The notes under the pieces are model-generated. The model saw nothing but the letters and a program-made list of their open reading frames with translations, made no database searches and was not told where the DNA came from. A DNA stretch of 64,000 nucleotides from Colwellia maritima (GTDB taxonomy: Bacteria; Pseudomonadota; Gammaproteobacteria; Enterobacterales; Alteromonadaceae), in assembly GCF_022669015.1 (NCBI RefSeq), contig NZ_JAKKSL010000003.1, forward strand, positions 186,001 through 250,000. The letters run 5' to 3'. Every line of letters starts with the position of its first letter. Positions within the stretch are counted from its first letter, which is position 1. This document shows, piece by piece, positions 47,702 through 59,200 of the stretch. The position numbers and the translations under genes are program-made.

Positions 47702-48373
47702 ATGAAAATAAACTTACAGCCGACTAACTTTATAGATTCAGAAAATAGCGCAGTTATTAATTTTGTTAAAGAAGTTATTGGCAATAGCACAGATCCAAAA
47801 GAACAAGCGATTAAGCTTTATTATGCTGTGCGTGATGGTTTTCGTTATGACCCGTACCATATTCAGTTTACGCCCAAAGGAATGAAAGCCAGTACTGTTC
47901 TTGCTCAAGGATATGGTTACTGTGTATCTAAAGCGGTTTTACTTGCTGCGGCAGGGCGTGCAGTGGGAATTCCTACCCGCTTGGGTTTTGCTGATGTAAA
48001 AAATCACCTTAGTTCAGAAAAGCTAAAAAAAATGATGCAATCTGACATTTTTTCTTGGCATGGTTATACCGAGTTTTACCTTAATAATAAGTGGGTTAAA
48101 GCAACTCCCGCATTTAATAAATTATTATGTGATAAAGCAAGTATCAAACCTCTAGAATTCGACGGTATGAATGATTCCGTGTTTCATGAGTTTGACCGCT
48201 CTGGCAATAAGCACATGGAATATCTGACAGAGCATGGCTATTTTGACGATCTACCTTTTCAAAAGATCTATGAAGCATATAAAAAGGACTATCCAATGTT
48301 TACTGCACTGTTTGAACCGGAAGCGGAGTTTAATATAGATGGTCAATTTGAAGATGACGCTTCAGCTAACTAA
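47702..48373 (+). CDS. Transglutaminase-like cysteine protein
   Basis: A 223-residue, probably cytosolic protein with a transglutaminase core. The catalytic cysteine is likely C74 in QGYGYCVSKAVLLAAAGRAVGIPTR, and the histidine H120 in FSWHGYTEFYLNN. The usual aspartate of the triad (DPT) is not seen; the matching segment reads KWVKATPAFN. Bacterial members act as peptidases or amidases rather than cross-linkers. There is no signal peptide. It is 124 bp after the beta-lactamase-fold gene and may be independent. Confidence 0.82.
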   Translation: MKINLQPTNFIDSENSAVINFVKEVIGNSTDPKEQAIKLYYAVRDGFRYDPYHIQFTPKGMKASTVLAQGYGYCVSKAVLLAAAGRAVGIPTRLGFADVKNHLSSEKLKKMMQSDIFSWHGYTEFYLNNKWVKATPAFNKLLCDKASIKPLEFDGMNDSVFHEFDRSGNKHMEYLTEHGYFDDLPFQKIYEAYKKDYPMFTALFEPEAEFNIDGQFEDDASAN

Positions 48374-48559
48374 CATCAACTCGGTTCAAAATCTTTTAAC
48401 TCATTGTTAAATAAAGGTGTTTTTACTGGTTTTTGTCTCCCCCTCAGCTTCTGAAGTAAAAACTTCATGCTCGGTAGTTATTTTGCTGCTCCATAAAAAC
48501 TAGCAACTACCCTATCACCGGTAAGTTGCTAGTGTGAAAAAAAATTTTAGAAATATCCA

Positions 48560-50490
48560 TTAAGGCATAATCAGTTCATTTTCATTATCTGAATTGGTAA
48601 CACGTGTTAAGCTATTTGCTGTTGTAGTATTTAAAAAATAGATCTCTGTTTGTTCAGGTAATTCTGGTAGTTGTGGTACAGGGTCTATTGTATGTGAAAC
48701 AATGCACAGTACATTAGCCCCAAAACCTAAGCAGTATATATTTGTTAAATTACTTGAAACCTCAAATGTACCAAGTACAGAACCTGGTACAGCCGAAATT
48801 GCATCTACAGATGTTACCTTAGCACCTGCAAAGCCACCCGCCGTATTAACAAGATTAAAACCTTCGGCAAGCAAAACTGTTTTACTATTATCGTAAGAAT
48901 TAGTAGTGCTAGTGTCGAAACTGGTATCCCAAGCAGCGCCAATCCATGCAGCAGTCGGTGTTTCTTCTTTACTACCACCCGTTTCATTAACTACAGGCAA
49001 GAATGGGGATTATACTCATTTGACCTTGGTTCACTGCCATATTCCTAATATTGTAGTAAATGTAAGTATTATTAACTTCCATTAGCACAATGTCATTGTC
49101 ACTAGTTGCAGCAGCAAGGCTTATTGCTGTGCCGCCAGTTTTTGGAATTGATTTCACTTCTTTTCCTGAGCCATTAACCCCAACTTGATATATAACATTA
49201 GAAACACTCGGTGTAACAATTTGGATGTCATCAGTTTCACTTGTTAATACTGTTGCCACGCTAGTGCCGTCAGCAGGAAATTGATAAAGTGTGTTACCTT
49301 GGCCAAAATAAACCATGCTACTGTCACTTGCAGCAACCGTAATATGAGTGCCATTTGCGATAGTAAAAATAGCGAAAGATAACGTACCACTGCTAATATT
49401 GTATGAAAATAATTGGTTATCTATTTCGAGTAGATAAAAATTGTCTGCCACTTTTAGTTTATAATTAGCGTAATCGCTAACCGCTACAATAAAACTACAA
49501 TTGGTAAAGTCAGTATCACAGCGTTGTAATGCGCCATTATCAACCACTAACCGGACCTGAAATTGCCCCTGTATTTTCATCAGTAATATTAATTACTGGT
49601 GCTTTAGCGATAATAGGTGATTGAGTGGCGTCCATGCCAACAGTAACCATTTTCCAAATATCGTCAGTAGTATCACATACCTCATCTATACCCGACAAAC
49701 GATAAACATATTGTGAGTTTTCTACATTGGCAAAGTCTGATATAACCCCACCATCAACCAAATCACACACTTGATGCGCTAAACTTTCATTAGAAATCTG
49801 AACTGGTGTATGAGAGCCACTTTTTAATGCACTCGTTTTATATAATTTTCCATCAGTTTTTGGGTAAACAACGGCGTAGTTATTCACATTACTGATAATT
49901 TTAGTGGTTCCGTTGTACACTCCTGACCTTACTAAACTTTCGCGTTGTGTTGGTAAGGTAATACCAAATAACAAGTCTGTAACAAGGTTTTCAGTGGCCT
50001 CAATGAGAGTTGGTGAATTAGGACTGGATGGGTCTACCGAGCTTAAACCATGTGTATAAAATAAAAGAGTTTCTGTGCCTCCCGCAGTGCTACCACTATT
50101 GTTTATCGTGATCTTAACGGTATCAGTAACACTAGCGCCATCATTGTCAGTTACTGTGAGGCTAAACTCTAATGCTTCTGTATTTTCAACTTGGAGAGCA
50201 ATAAATGTTGGGCTGCTAATTTCCGTAGCAGATAACTGCACTGTTGTGCCCGATATCTGCTGCCATAAATAACTTACTGAACCTTCAATATCATTGCCAC
50301 TTCCAGACAATTGCACCGTACTGCCCTCATCTACTGTTTGATCTACGCCAACATTAATAGTGGGAGGTGTATTGGTTGCAGGCGTAGATGGGTCACCTCC
50401 TCCATCCCCGTCATTTCCACCACTTCCTCCTCCGCAGGCAGATAAAATAAAAAGGCAAGTTAACAATAATACGCTTTTGAATTTATTCAT
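48560..50490 (-). pseudogene. PKD-domain lipoprotein, two frameshifts
   Basis: From the ATG at 50490 the protein starts with a lipoprotein signal, MNKFKSVLLLTCLFILSAC, with the lipid cysteine C19. A Gly/Asp-rich linker and one PKD/cadherin-like domain (~35-125; TVDEGSTVQLSGSGND, LTVTDNDGASVTDTVKI) follow. The rest (to ~640) is a low-similarity domain rich in S/T/N that looks like repeated beta-strands. The first shift is near 49551 (in CCGGACC) and the second near 49005; each is one base. It is probably anchored to the outer membrane. It is divergent from the membrane HTH regulator at 50811, which may control it (inference). Confidence 0.72.
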
Positions 50491-50810
50491 GTGTGCTCCT
50501 AGCATTGTATCTATTCAACATTTTAATAAAGTAATAAAAATAAACTTATCTGTGCCAACCATCCCCAAAAAAAGTCAACGAGATGTTTCTGTAAAGCAAA
50601 ATTTCTGCCCGTATTTATTATTATTTTCTTTTAATCAAACCATTAAACACTACCAGAATAGTTGCATTATTACATCGACACTTATCGACACTTATCGACA
50701 ATTAAAGCCACTTAAGAGGTGTTAAGATGAATGATAATTAGTTACTATTTATTTGTTGCCTAATTAAAAGGAGCCAACAACAAAAAAAATGCTTGAGTAT
50801 AAGGACTACC

Positions 50811-52845
50811 ATGACAGATAAAACAGCAGTCAAACGTCGAAAACGCGGTGTAAAAGCATCTCGAGTAAAACTTGAAAAAGCACTTATTAATGCAGGTTTT
50901 ACAACGCAAGCAGCTTTAGCAAAACACATAGCAGAAATTGAAGGCACTGACTCAATACCCAAGGATATTGTCAATAGAGTATTCAGGGAAGTGTCTGTAT
51001 CCCCACATACTTTAGAACGTGTAGCCAATGTATTAGGTGTTGAAGCTTACACCCTCTATCTTACCAATGACAATTTTCAAGCTCCTAGTATGACATCTGA
51101 TAAGGAAGACAATGAAGACAATAGCCATGATATTCTTAAGGTAACAACCAACAAACCAACATATACCCAGTATTGGAAATACTCATCCATAACCATCGCT
51201 TTGCTAGTTTTCTGCGCAAGTATTTTCTTTATTATGCAAATAAAAAAAGTGTCTAATGAAAATACCTTAATAAAACTTCAAACATTAATTCCTTCGTTAG
51301 GTACCCCCACTAATAAGTATTCATTGGCGCTTAGATCTTCGCCATCAATAGAATCCACGGCCGAGAAACTTAAGGCATTGCTGAAAAAAGATTTTAACGT
51401 GGTGCCTAGAATATACAAACTAGACGAAAACAGCATACAAACAGAAAATATTGAACGCTCAAGCCAAGTAGATATGATTATCAACATGCAATTATTTAAG
51501 TTGGGACGATTCTGGCTAGTAGAGTCATCTATTCTTAAATATCCAAACAAGGTGATTTTAGCCAGAAAGTTACTGACAAAATCAGAGTGGTTATCATTGG
51601 GAGAGGAATATACAAAACAACTTGCTCATACTCTTAATACGTTTATTCAAAAGGGCTATACTCAACTACCTAATGAAACACTACCCAGTTTAGAGTATTT
51701 AACACTCATTGGTGAAGGTTTGTCACTCTTAGACGAATCAAGTGATTTCAACAAAATAAAACAAGCACAAAGTAAGTTTCTTTTAGCAAAAGACATTAAT
51801 GAAACATTATCACTGGCTAAAGGCGGGATTTGCCTAACCTACTTATATGAAAGTTGGACTGGTGATGAAAAAACATTACTCACGCGTGCTAGCCAACATT
51901 GTGAAGAGGCAAAACAAGGTGAAGAAAACTCAATAGTTGCAACCGCAAATAGCTTTTTATTACGTAGAACGGGGCGATTAACTCAAGCCTATACATATGT
52001 TGAGCAACAATTAAATCAAATGCCTGAAAGTGTAGATCTACTTATCGAAAAAGGTAATATACTTTTAGAGCTATTTCGACAAACGGGGGAAAGCAACAAG
52101 CAATTAGAACTTGCTAAAAAGTCATTACAACAAGCCTCCTTATTAGCACCTAATTTATGGAAAAGTTATTTTATTTTAGGATTAGTAGAATGGACTCTAG
52201 GACATCAACGAGCTGCAATTGAGGCAACATCTGTTGCAGCAAACCTTAACCCCAATGATCTTGTTTTATCAAATATGGCTACCTTAAGTTTTTGTATCGG
52301 TGATATAGAGCCTACCAAAGCATATGTACAGCAAATACTGCTAAAGCAACCTGACTCTTATTTAGGTTTGGAAAAAATGAGTATGCTGCATTACTATGCT
52401 AACGATTTTCAGGCTGCAATAGATTATCGCCTTAAATCCATTGCTAATCTTTGGAGAATCAAGTATTCATGAAATGTGGGGGGCACTAGCAGATGCATAT
52501 CACTTCAATGGAGACATAGAACTTTCAATCCAAACTTATGAAAAAGCATTACAAATTATAGATAGGGAATATGCTCGAGGAAATCAAAACCTATCGCATC
52601 AGGCCTTCAGGTTATATTACCAAATAAAACAACATATATTAGATAACAAGCAATACCCCTTAAATGAGTCTGTAAATACAATACTACTGTCACTTGCGAA
52701 GCAACATAACACTCTCGATAGCTCAACCATTGCTCGTATTGCGTTAAGTTTTTATTACCTAGGCGAAAAAGTCCACACTGATGAATATAAACACTTGGCA
52801 AGTACTCGCTGCCCTGTCTATCTACAACTTCCTGATTGGCAATAA
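50811..52845 (+). pseudogene. Membrane-anchored HTH regulator with C-terminal TPR domain, one frameshift
   Basis: From the ATG at 50811 (preceded by AAGGA) the ~677-residue product has three parts. First is an N-terminal DNA-binding-like HTH (~15-80; TTQAALAKHIAEIEGTDSIPKDIVNRVF, then SPHTLERVANVLGVEAYTLY). A single transmembrane helix (~121-141; ITIALLVFCASIFFIM) follows. Third is a periplasmic region of TPR-like helical repeats. This is the CadC/ToxR layout but with an XRE-like HTH. The frame breaks at ~52455 (CTTTGGA); one base corrects it to GESSIHEMWGALADAY, ending at 52845. It is divergent from the PKD lipoprotein gene across ~320 bp. Its signal is unknown. Confidence 0.75.
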
Positions 52846-52983
52846 CGGATAGTAGTTCAATAATTGATCTTCACCTCCTACCTCACAGCCAAGTAATATT
52901 TATTTTTTACAAGTAAATTGAACTTATTTTGAAAAGCACACTCTTACTAATAGTAATGTTATTCCCTTAGTGTTTCATGTTTT

Positions 52984-53014
52984 ATGCACCTATTTTTATA
53001 GGTGCATTTTTTTT
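52984..53014 (+). terminator. Terminator after the HTH/TPR gene
   Basis: A perfect 10-bp stem ATGCACCTAT/ATAGGTGCAT with a TTTT loop and eight trailing Ts. Confidence 0.95.
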
Positions 53015-53063
53015 GCCTTTTTATATGAGTAATACATTCGCACATACTAGAAATACACTAGGT

Positions 53064-53272
53064 AACCTCAGATCGGCTTAATAAATGTTCTTCTAGCAGC
53101 TATTTTTACTAACTTCGGCGTTAAATTCACTTGCAATAGCTCCCTATTGACGCGTAAATTTGCCTTGCTTATTTTGCGGACTAAAGTAGTAAAACTATCA
53201 AACCAGAAGCAAATAGAAATTTTAATCTATAATTTTCAAAAAGTTAACCATATCTTAAACCGAGCTTAGGTT
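53064..53272. mobile_element. 209-bp MITE with IS982-type ends
   Basis: The left end AACCTCAGATCGGCTTAA (53064-53081) and the right end, reading inward, AACCTAAGCTCGGTTTAA are mutually inverted and match the ends of the IS982 element at 34219-35217. The 209-bp element has no transposase. It is flanked by the direct repeat AGGT at 53060-53063 and 53273-53276, which looks like a target duplication. It could be mobilised by the IS982 transposase (intact copies elsewhere). Confidence 0.78.
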
Positions 53273-53349
53273 AGGTAAACTTTATAGTGATTAAAATTAA
53301 TACCACTAAAAATTCACTTCTACTTTTATATTTCAATATTTAATTTATA

Positions 53350-53365
53350 CTGTACAAATAAACAG
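53350..53365 (+). promoter_or_regulatory. LexA (SOS) box upstream of umuD
   Basis: CTGTACAAATAAACAG fits the LexA consensus CTGT-N8-ACAG, 17 bp before the umuD start. LexA bound here would block the promoter until DNA damage. Confidence 0.9.
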
Positions 53366-53381
53366 TATAAAATTGAGAGTT

Positions 53382-53795
53382 ATGAAAGTTATTCCAATAT
53401 ACATCGAGGCGGGTATTTCAGGTTTTGAATCTCCCGCAGCAGAATACAAAGAACTGGGATTATCGTTAGATACACTGCTGATCCGCCACCCTAATGCTAC
53501 ATTTATTGGGCAAGCCTCTGGTAGTTCAATGCAAGGTGTGGGTATATTTGATGGTGATTTATTAATTGTTGATCGATCACTCAGCGCCCGAAACGGTGAT
53601 GTTATTGTGGCCAATTATAATGGTTGCTTCGTTTGTAAGATTATTGATAAACAACAAGCACGATTACTGTCAGCATCTAAACACCATCAACCTGTGATAA
53701 TTTCACCTGAGGATGATTTTCAATTAGAAGGGATTGTTACTCGTTCAATTAGACTACATCACCAGGCACCCGAGTTAAAAGCATGTATGGCTTAG
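53382..53795 (+). CDS. umuD: UmuD-type S24 protease, subunit of SOS polymerase V
   Basis: A 137-residue (from ATG 53382) LexA-like S24 protein that, after RecA-stimulated self-cleavage, supports UmuC in translesion synthesis. The catalytic serine is S49 (ASGSSMQG) and the lysine K86 (VCKI), 37 residues apart as in E. coli UmuD. The N-terminal arm is short, and the usual C-G or A-G cleavage pair aligns with S13-G14 (GISGFESPAAEY). It is preceded by a LexA box and overlaps umuC by 13 bp. Confidence 0.94.
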   Translation: MKVIPIYIEAGISGFESPAAEYKELGLSLDTLLIRHPNATFIGQASGSSMQGVGIFDGDLLIVDRSLSARNGDVIVANYNGCFVCKIIDKQQARLLSASKHHQPVIISPEDDFQLEGIVTRSIRLHHQAPELKACMA

Positions 53796-55039
53796 TTGAT
53801 GCTACTTCATTTTATGCATCGGCCGAAAAGGTATTTGACCCAAGCATTCGTAATAAGCCCGTTGTTGTTTTAACCAATAACGATGGTTGTATTTGTGCCG
53901 TTTGCCCTATTGCCAAACGACTTGGTATTCCTAAATTTACGCCTTATTTTCAAATTAAAGATTTACTGCATAAACATGGTGTTGTTATTCGTTCATCAAA
54001 CTATGAATTATATGCTGATTTATCAGAGCGCATGATGACTGTAATCAGTCGATATTGTGATAACCAACACATTTACTCTATTGATGAATCTTTCTTATAC
54101 TTTAATAATTTTCATAAAGCGATTAACAGTTGGTTTGACTATGGTCACCAAATACGCAAAGCAATATGGAAAGAAACGCGCTTACCTGTTGGTGTCGGTT
54201 TTGGCATTACCGCAACCTTAGCCAAAGCAGCAAACCATGCATCTAAAAAGCTTGATGGCTTTGATGGCGTAGCTGTTATTGATTCGATTAAAAGTGCGGC
54301 CCCTATTTTACAGCGTATGAATACCTCAGACGTATGGGGAATTGGTAGTAGAATAACGAAAAAGCTCGCGGTACAAAATATTCATACCGCCTTTGATTTA
54401 GCTAAACAAAACCCTAAAGATATTCGACAACAATATAGTGTTGTAACTGAGCGCACCGTAAATGAATTAAATGGCATTAGCTGTTTATCATGGGATGATG
54501 TAAAACAGCCCAAACAAGCCATATTTTCAACTCGAAGCTTTGGACTACGTATAAACGATCACCATCTACTTCATGCAGCATTAGCAAGCCATGCCAGTAT
54601 CGTTGCTAAAAAACTGCGCCGCCAATCATCACAAGTTAAAAAACTCATGGTGTTTGCTTCAAATTCCCCTCATGATGACTACTATTATAAACAAGCTATT
54701 GTTTACTCGTTTGCAATACCTACAGATAACACCACCCAACTAGCACAAGCGGTTTCACTGGTGTTACCGCAAATATATCAATCAGGTGTTAACTTTTATC
54801 GTTGTGGTGTAGGTGCTATCGAGTTAGCAAGTAACCAATTTAAGCAAGGTGATTTATTCAATGTTGATCAAAGTAATCCGACCTTAATGCAATGTTTTGA
54901 CAGCATCAATAAACGCTATGGTGATGGTTGTATTAATATTGCCAGTGCAGGACAAAAAGAAAAGTGGAATATGAAGCGCAATTTTCTTAGCCCACAATTC
55001 ACCACAAATTGGCGACACATACCTAAAATAAACTGCTAA
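53783..55039 (+). CDS. umuC: UmuC, catalytic subunit of DNA polymerase V (Y-family)
   Basis: An error-prone translesion polymerase expressed during SOS. The product is 418 residues (E. coli 422). The metal-binding residues are in MYGLVDATSFYASAE and YSIDESFLYF, followed by LPVGVGFGITATLAKAAN and the helix-hairpin-helix SDVWGIGSRITKKL. The little-finger domain fills the second half, with a beta-clamp-like GDLF near residue 363. It overlaps umuD by 13 bp and is followed 69 bp later by an SRAP-domain gene. Confidence 0.96.
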   Translation: MYGLVDATSFYASAEKVFDPSIRNKPVVVLTNNDGCICAVCPIAKRLGIPKFTPYFQIKDLLHKHGVVIRSSNYELYADLSERMMTVISRYCDNQHIYSIDESFLYFNNFHKAINSWFDYGHQIRKAIWKETRLPVGVGFGITATLAKAANHASKKLDGFDGVAVIDSIKSAAPILQRMNTSDVWGIGSRITKKLAVQNIHTAFDLAKQNPKDIRQQYSVVTERTVNELNGISCLSWDDVKQPKQAIFSTRSFGLRINDHHLLHAALASHASIVAKKLRRQSSQVKKLMVFASNSPHDDYYYKQAIVYSFAIPTDNTTQLAQAVSLVLPQIYQSGVNFYRCGVGAIELASNQFKQGDLFNVDQSNPTLMQCFDSINKRYGDGCINIASAGQKEKWNMKRNFLSPQFTTNWRHIPKINC

Positions 55040-55108
55040 ACTCAATCAATAATTCAACTCAGTAAATAACTAAAATCAGCTATCAGCAAAGATTAAAAAA
55101 GGTTTATT

Positions 55109-55810
55109 ATGTGCGGTAGATTCAACGCTACTTTTGATAGTGGTGTAAAAAAACTTTATACCAGTTTAAAAATTAATAAAGTCAATGATAAACCCATTGA
55201 TAAACGGTTTGTGAAAGCGGCTGATACCGTTTCTATTGTGAGAGAAAAAGGTAATAAGCGTATTGTTGAAAATGCAATTTGGTGGTTGTTAATTGATCAA
55301 ACAACAACCGGTTTTACCCCCTCAAAATACACGTCATTTAATACCCGATACGATAAATTAAATACACCTAGAAGTCTTGGTTATCAAGCCTACCGACACT
55401 CACGCTGCGTTATTGCAGTAAAAGGTTTTGGTGAAACTGAATTTAAAAACAAAAAGCCCGTACATTATTTTGACATAGCAGCGCAAAATGGTGGTTTGTT
55501 GCCGGGTGGTTTATGTCGAGACTGGGTTAATAACCACACAGGCGAAATAAAAACGTCCTGCTCGGTCATCACTTTACCACCCCATGAAAAACTAACACAT
55601 ATTCATAGTAAAGCCATGCCGCTGATACTGCCGCAAGATGAAACTATCATTAATAATTGGCTTGATGTGGCATTAACCGATATTGAACAATTTACACCAC
55701 TACTGCGACCACATATCCCACAAAACTTAATAGCTCAGCAGATAGATAAACCCATGACACACAACCCAATTAGCAAACCTGAATTAATCACATTGGATAA
55801 CTTAACTTAG
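55109..55810 (+). CDS. SRAP-domain protein (HMCES/YedK family), abasic-site DNA-protein crosslinker
   Basis: A 233-residue SRAP protein. The family forms a thiazolidine crosslink with abasic sites in single-stranded DNA through cysteine 2 (MCGRFNAT). C2 and the asparagine (FNTRYDKL) are present, the glutamate appears in GFGETEF (GFYEW in most members), and the histidine lies in IHSKAMPLIL (HxRMP in most). These last two differences place it in a divergent branch. Position directly after umuDC supports an SOS role. Possibly in the same transcript, as no terminator is evident between. Confidence 0.88.
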   Translation: MCGRFNATFDSGVKKLYTSLKINKVNDKPIDKRFVKAADTVSIVREKGNKRIVENAIWWLLIDQTTTGFTPSKYTSFNTRYDKLNTPRSLGYQAYRHSRCVIAVKGFGETEFKNKKPVHYFDIAAQNGGLLPGGLCRDWVNNHTGEIKTSCSVITLPPHEKLTHIHSKAMPLILPQDETIINNWLDVALTDIEQFTPLLRPHIPQNLIAQQIDKPMTHNPISKPELITLDNLT

Positions 55811-55892
55811 GGAGAAATAAGATTAGTGCTTGTTCCTTGACAGTTGCCACTTGTATAATTAAAACAGGTTAATCAATATAGAGGTTTTGCGT

Positions 55893-56213
55893 GTGAAGGG
55901 GTTATTGTTCTTGCTAGTATGTGTTTTAGCTAGCCATTCATGTTATGTCATTGCAGAAAAACCAAAAACACGAGACATAAGCCATTTAATCTCTAAAAAA
56001 GAATTTACAAGCTACAAAGACGTAGCAGAATTTATTGATAAATCACCCAAAGTATCAATTACTGTTGCACCATCGAAGGCAGACATTAATGAATACGGAC
56101 AACAAGTAGTTAAAGTATTAACGGGGTCAGATTGTGATAGAGATGGCACGATGGATGACAATGCAACCTGTAATGCTGTTTTTTATAAACTCTGGCTAAA
56201 ATATTCTTTATAA
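55893..56213 (+). CDS. Small secreted protein, unknown function
   Basis: From GTG 55893 (after GAGG) a 106-residue protein with a signal peptide (KGLLFLLVCVLASHSCYVIA). The mature part holds two cysteines near the end (GSDCDRDGTMDDNATCNAVF), likely a disulfide and perhaps a metal-binding Asp/Asn loop. No family recognised. It lies alone between the SRAP gene and the GGDEF/EAL gene (convergent). Confidence 0.6.
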   Translation: MKGLLFLLVCVLASHSCYVIAEKPKTRDISHLISKKEFTSYKDVAEFIDKSPKVSITVAPSKADINEYGQQVVKVLTGSDCDRDGTMDDNATCNAVFYKLWLKYSL

Positions 56214-56269
56214 ATTCCCCTTTGAATTCACAATAACGTATTTTATGTGCGGCTTTAATGACACGGGTA

Positions 56270-59200
56270 TTAATCTATAATTGCCGCAGTTATAGCGCAA
56301 GATGCTGAGTCGAGATCAGGCAATAATATGCGTGCACCATCAACATCTCCGTCTTGGAATTTACCTCGTATTAATTGAATAATACCGTCTGCTTTATTAT
56401 ACATTGCTTCCAAATTATCAATATCGTCAGCTTTAAACATTCTTTCTTTCTTTTGTCGGCAAATCCAATTTTTACAATGGTTAGCTTGATCACCTAAAAT
56501 TGGCCACTGGCTATCATCCGTTGAAGATAAAGTTAACTGTCGAATTTTTTCAAAGGTATGTAGGCATATTAATTTAAATACCGCTAAATGATTCTGCTTT
56601 TTATTTAGGTTTTTTGATTTCAAACTCAGCCATTTTTCATTGGGAGTGTAATCGCTTAACCAGGTTATAAAAGCATCATTTGGCATTGGTTTGGCTATTT
56701 GATAACCTTGGGCTGATTCGCACCCCATTAACAATAACATAAGACCATGATTGGTTGTTTCTACACCTTCAGCAATAACATGACGGCTAAATGACCTAGT
56801 TAAGGCAATAACACCTTCAATGATTGCAAAGTCACTAGGGTCATCTAGTATATCGCGAACAAAACTTCGATCGATCTTAATTGTATTTACCGGTAATCGA
56901 CGTAAATGCGTTAAAGATGAATAACCCGTACCAAAATCATCAAGTGAAAACGCTACGCCGAGTTTATTTTGACAAGATTCAATAATATGGGTCAGTGTTT
57001 GAATATCTCCAAATACAGAGCTTTCCAGAATCTCTAGTTGTAAATACTGCGAATAGTGTAGCGGGTATTGAGCTAACGACTTTTCAAGTTCTTTAACAAA
57101 GGAGGATGACAACAAATGATTTGAGGAGATATTAATACTCAACTCAAGCGTTAATCCCTGCTTTAACCATTCATCTATTTGTTGTAATGAATTTTTAATA
57201 ACCCATTCACCTACCTCAATATCTAATGGCGTATTATCAATTAAAGGCAAAAAATCTAATGGCGGAATAATCCCTTTTTGTGGATGATTCCAACGAATTA
57301 ATGCCTCAGCACCAAACACTTCGCCTGTGGCCATGTTTACTTTTGGCTGAAAGTACAATTCCAATTCATTATTTTCTAGGGCCTGTTTTACTTCATCTAC
57401 TAACAGATTTTTTTGAATAATACGTTGGTCTGAAGCCGGGCTATATAAGTGAAAACAGTTTTTGCCATTCAATTTAGATTGATACATAGCGTGGTCTGCA
57501 TGACGCAGTAACGTATCAATATCACCGGTATCTGATGGGTATAATGTTACCCCGCTAGAAGCGGTAATATGAAGTTCAACATCGTCAATGAAATAGGGTA
57601 ACGACAGTATTTTATGAATACGACACATCATTTTTTCATATTGTGACGTACTTTTAATGTCATTTAGTAAAATGGCAAACTCATCACCGCCTTGACGTGA
57701 AACAGTGTCTTCGTTTCTAATACACGTTTTAATGCGGTTAGCTACTTCAACCAGTAACAAATCACCTGCTTCATGACCATGATTATCATTAATTGGTTTA
57801 AAATTGTCTAAATCAAGAAAGCACACGGCAAGTTGGTGACCTGTACGTTCACTATGAGCAATAGATTGTTGAAAGCGATCAACAAACAAGGCTCTATTAG
57901 GTAGCTTAGTAAGTTCATCATAATGTGCCATCTGGTTAAGTTTTTCTAATTGTTTTTTACCTTGCGTAATATCTGAAAACACACCAACAAAATGCGTTAC
58001 TTCATCAAAATCATTTTTCACCGATGAAATGTTGAGCAACTCAGCATAAAGTTCCCCTTGCTTTGTTCTATTCCATAATTCGCCTTGCCAAAAGCCACAT
58101 GCTGCAATTGATTGCCAAATTTGTTCATAAAATTCTTCGCTTTGTTTACCCGAATTTAATATGTTTAAATGTTGCCCAATAATCTCTTCATGACTATAGC
58201 CCGTTATGTCAGTGAATCTTGGGTTTACTTCAACTATAATTTGTTGCGCGTTAGTGATTAAAATACCTTCATGCGTATCATTAAATACTTTAAAAGAGAT
58301 TTGGTGTTTTTCGGAATTATCCTTTTGTTGAGTAATATCTTGTATGGTACCTATACTCTGAATATGTTGATTATTATCATCATAAATATGCTCAGCATTA
58401 TCTAGCACATACTTTAAACGTCCGTCTGGTAATAACAGTCTGTATTCGCTTTGAAAAGGTGTGTGTTTTTCGATACTAAAATTTAAACACTTAAAAAGAT
58501 CATCCCTGTCATCGGGGTGAATTCGTTCAAAGAAAAGTTCAAATGTTATTGTTTCTTTTTTGTCATATTCAAAAATACTATAAACTTCATTAGTCCAAAA
58601 TATCGCTTCAACATTAACTGTTTGTACCCAACTACCTAACTTCGCTACCGCTTGAGATTGTTCTAATATATTACTAAGGTATACTTGCTCTGAAATGTCA
58701 CGCACAACACAAATTAATTGATCATTGATGGCTATTTTATTCAAGCGAGCATCAAAGTGAGCCAATTGGTTGTTTATTATTAATTCATAATTAAAAGCAA
58801 GCGGGGTTTGTAATTTATTAATTTTATCAATTTTTAGTTGAAATAACTCGCCAACACTACCACCTAAAACATCTTGCATACGTTTACCAATAAAACTTTG
58901 CGGTGGCTTATACAACAAGATTGGGTTCTGAGTGATGCAATCTAAAATGGTGCCGTCGGACTTCATGCGAAAATAAGTGTCAGGCAATGCTTTAAATAAG
59001 CTTTTAAGTTCATCATGGTGACGTATATCATTTAACTCAAGTTCTTTTAATATCGTTACATCTTGAACTATCCCACACATTAAGTTTACTTCGCCGGTTT
59101 CGGCGTATGCGAAGCCACCTGAGACTAAAATCCAACGAATCTCCCCATCCGTTCTTCTTATTCTACATTCAAAGATCCAATCAATTTTATGGTTAATGGC

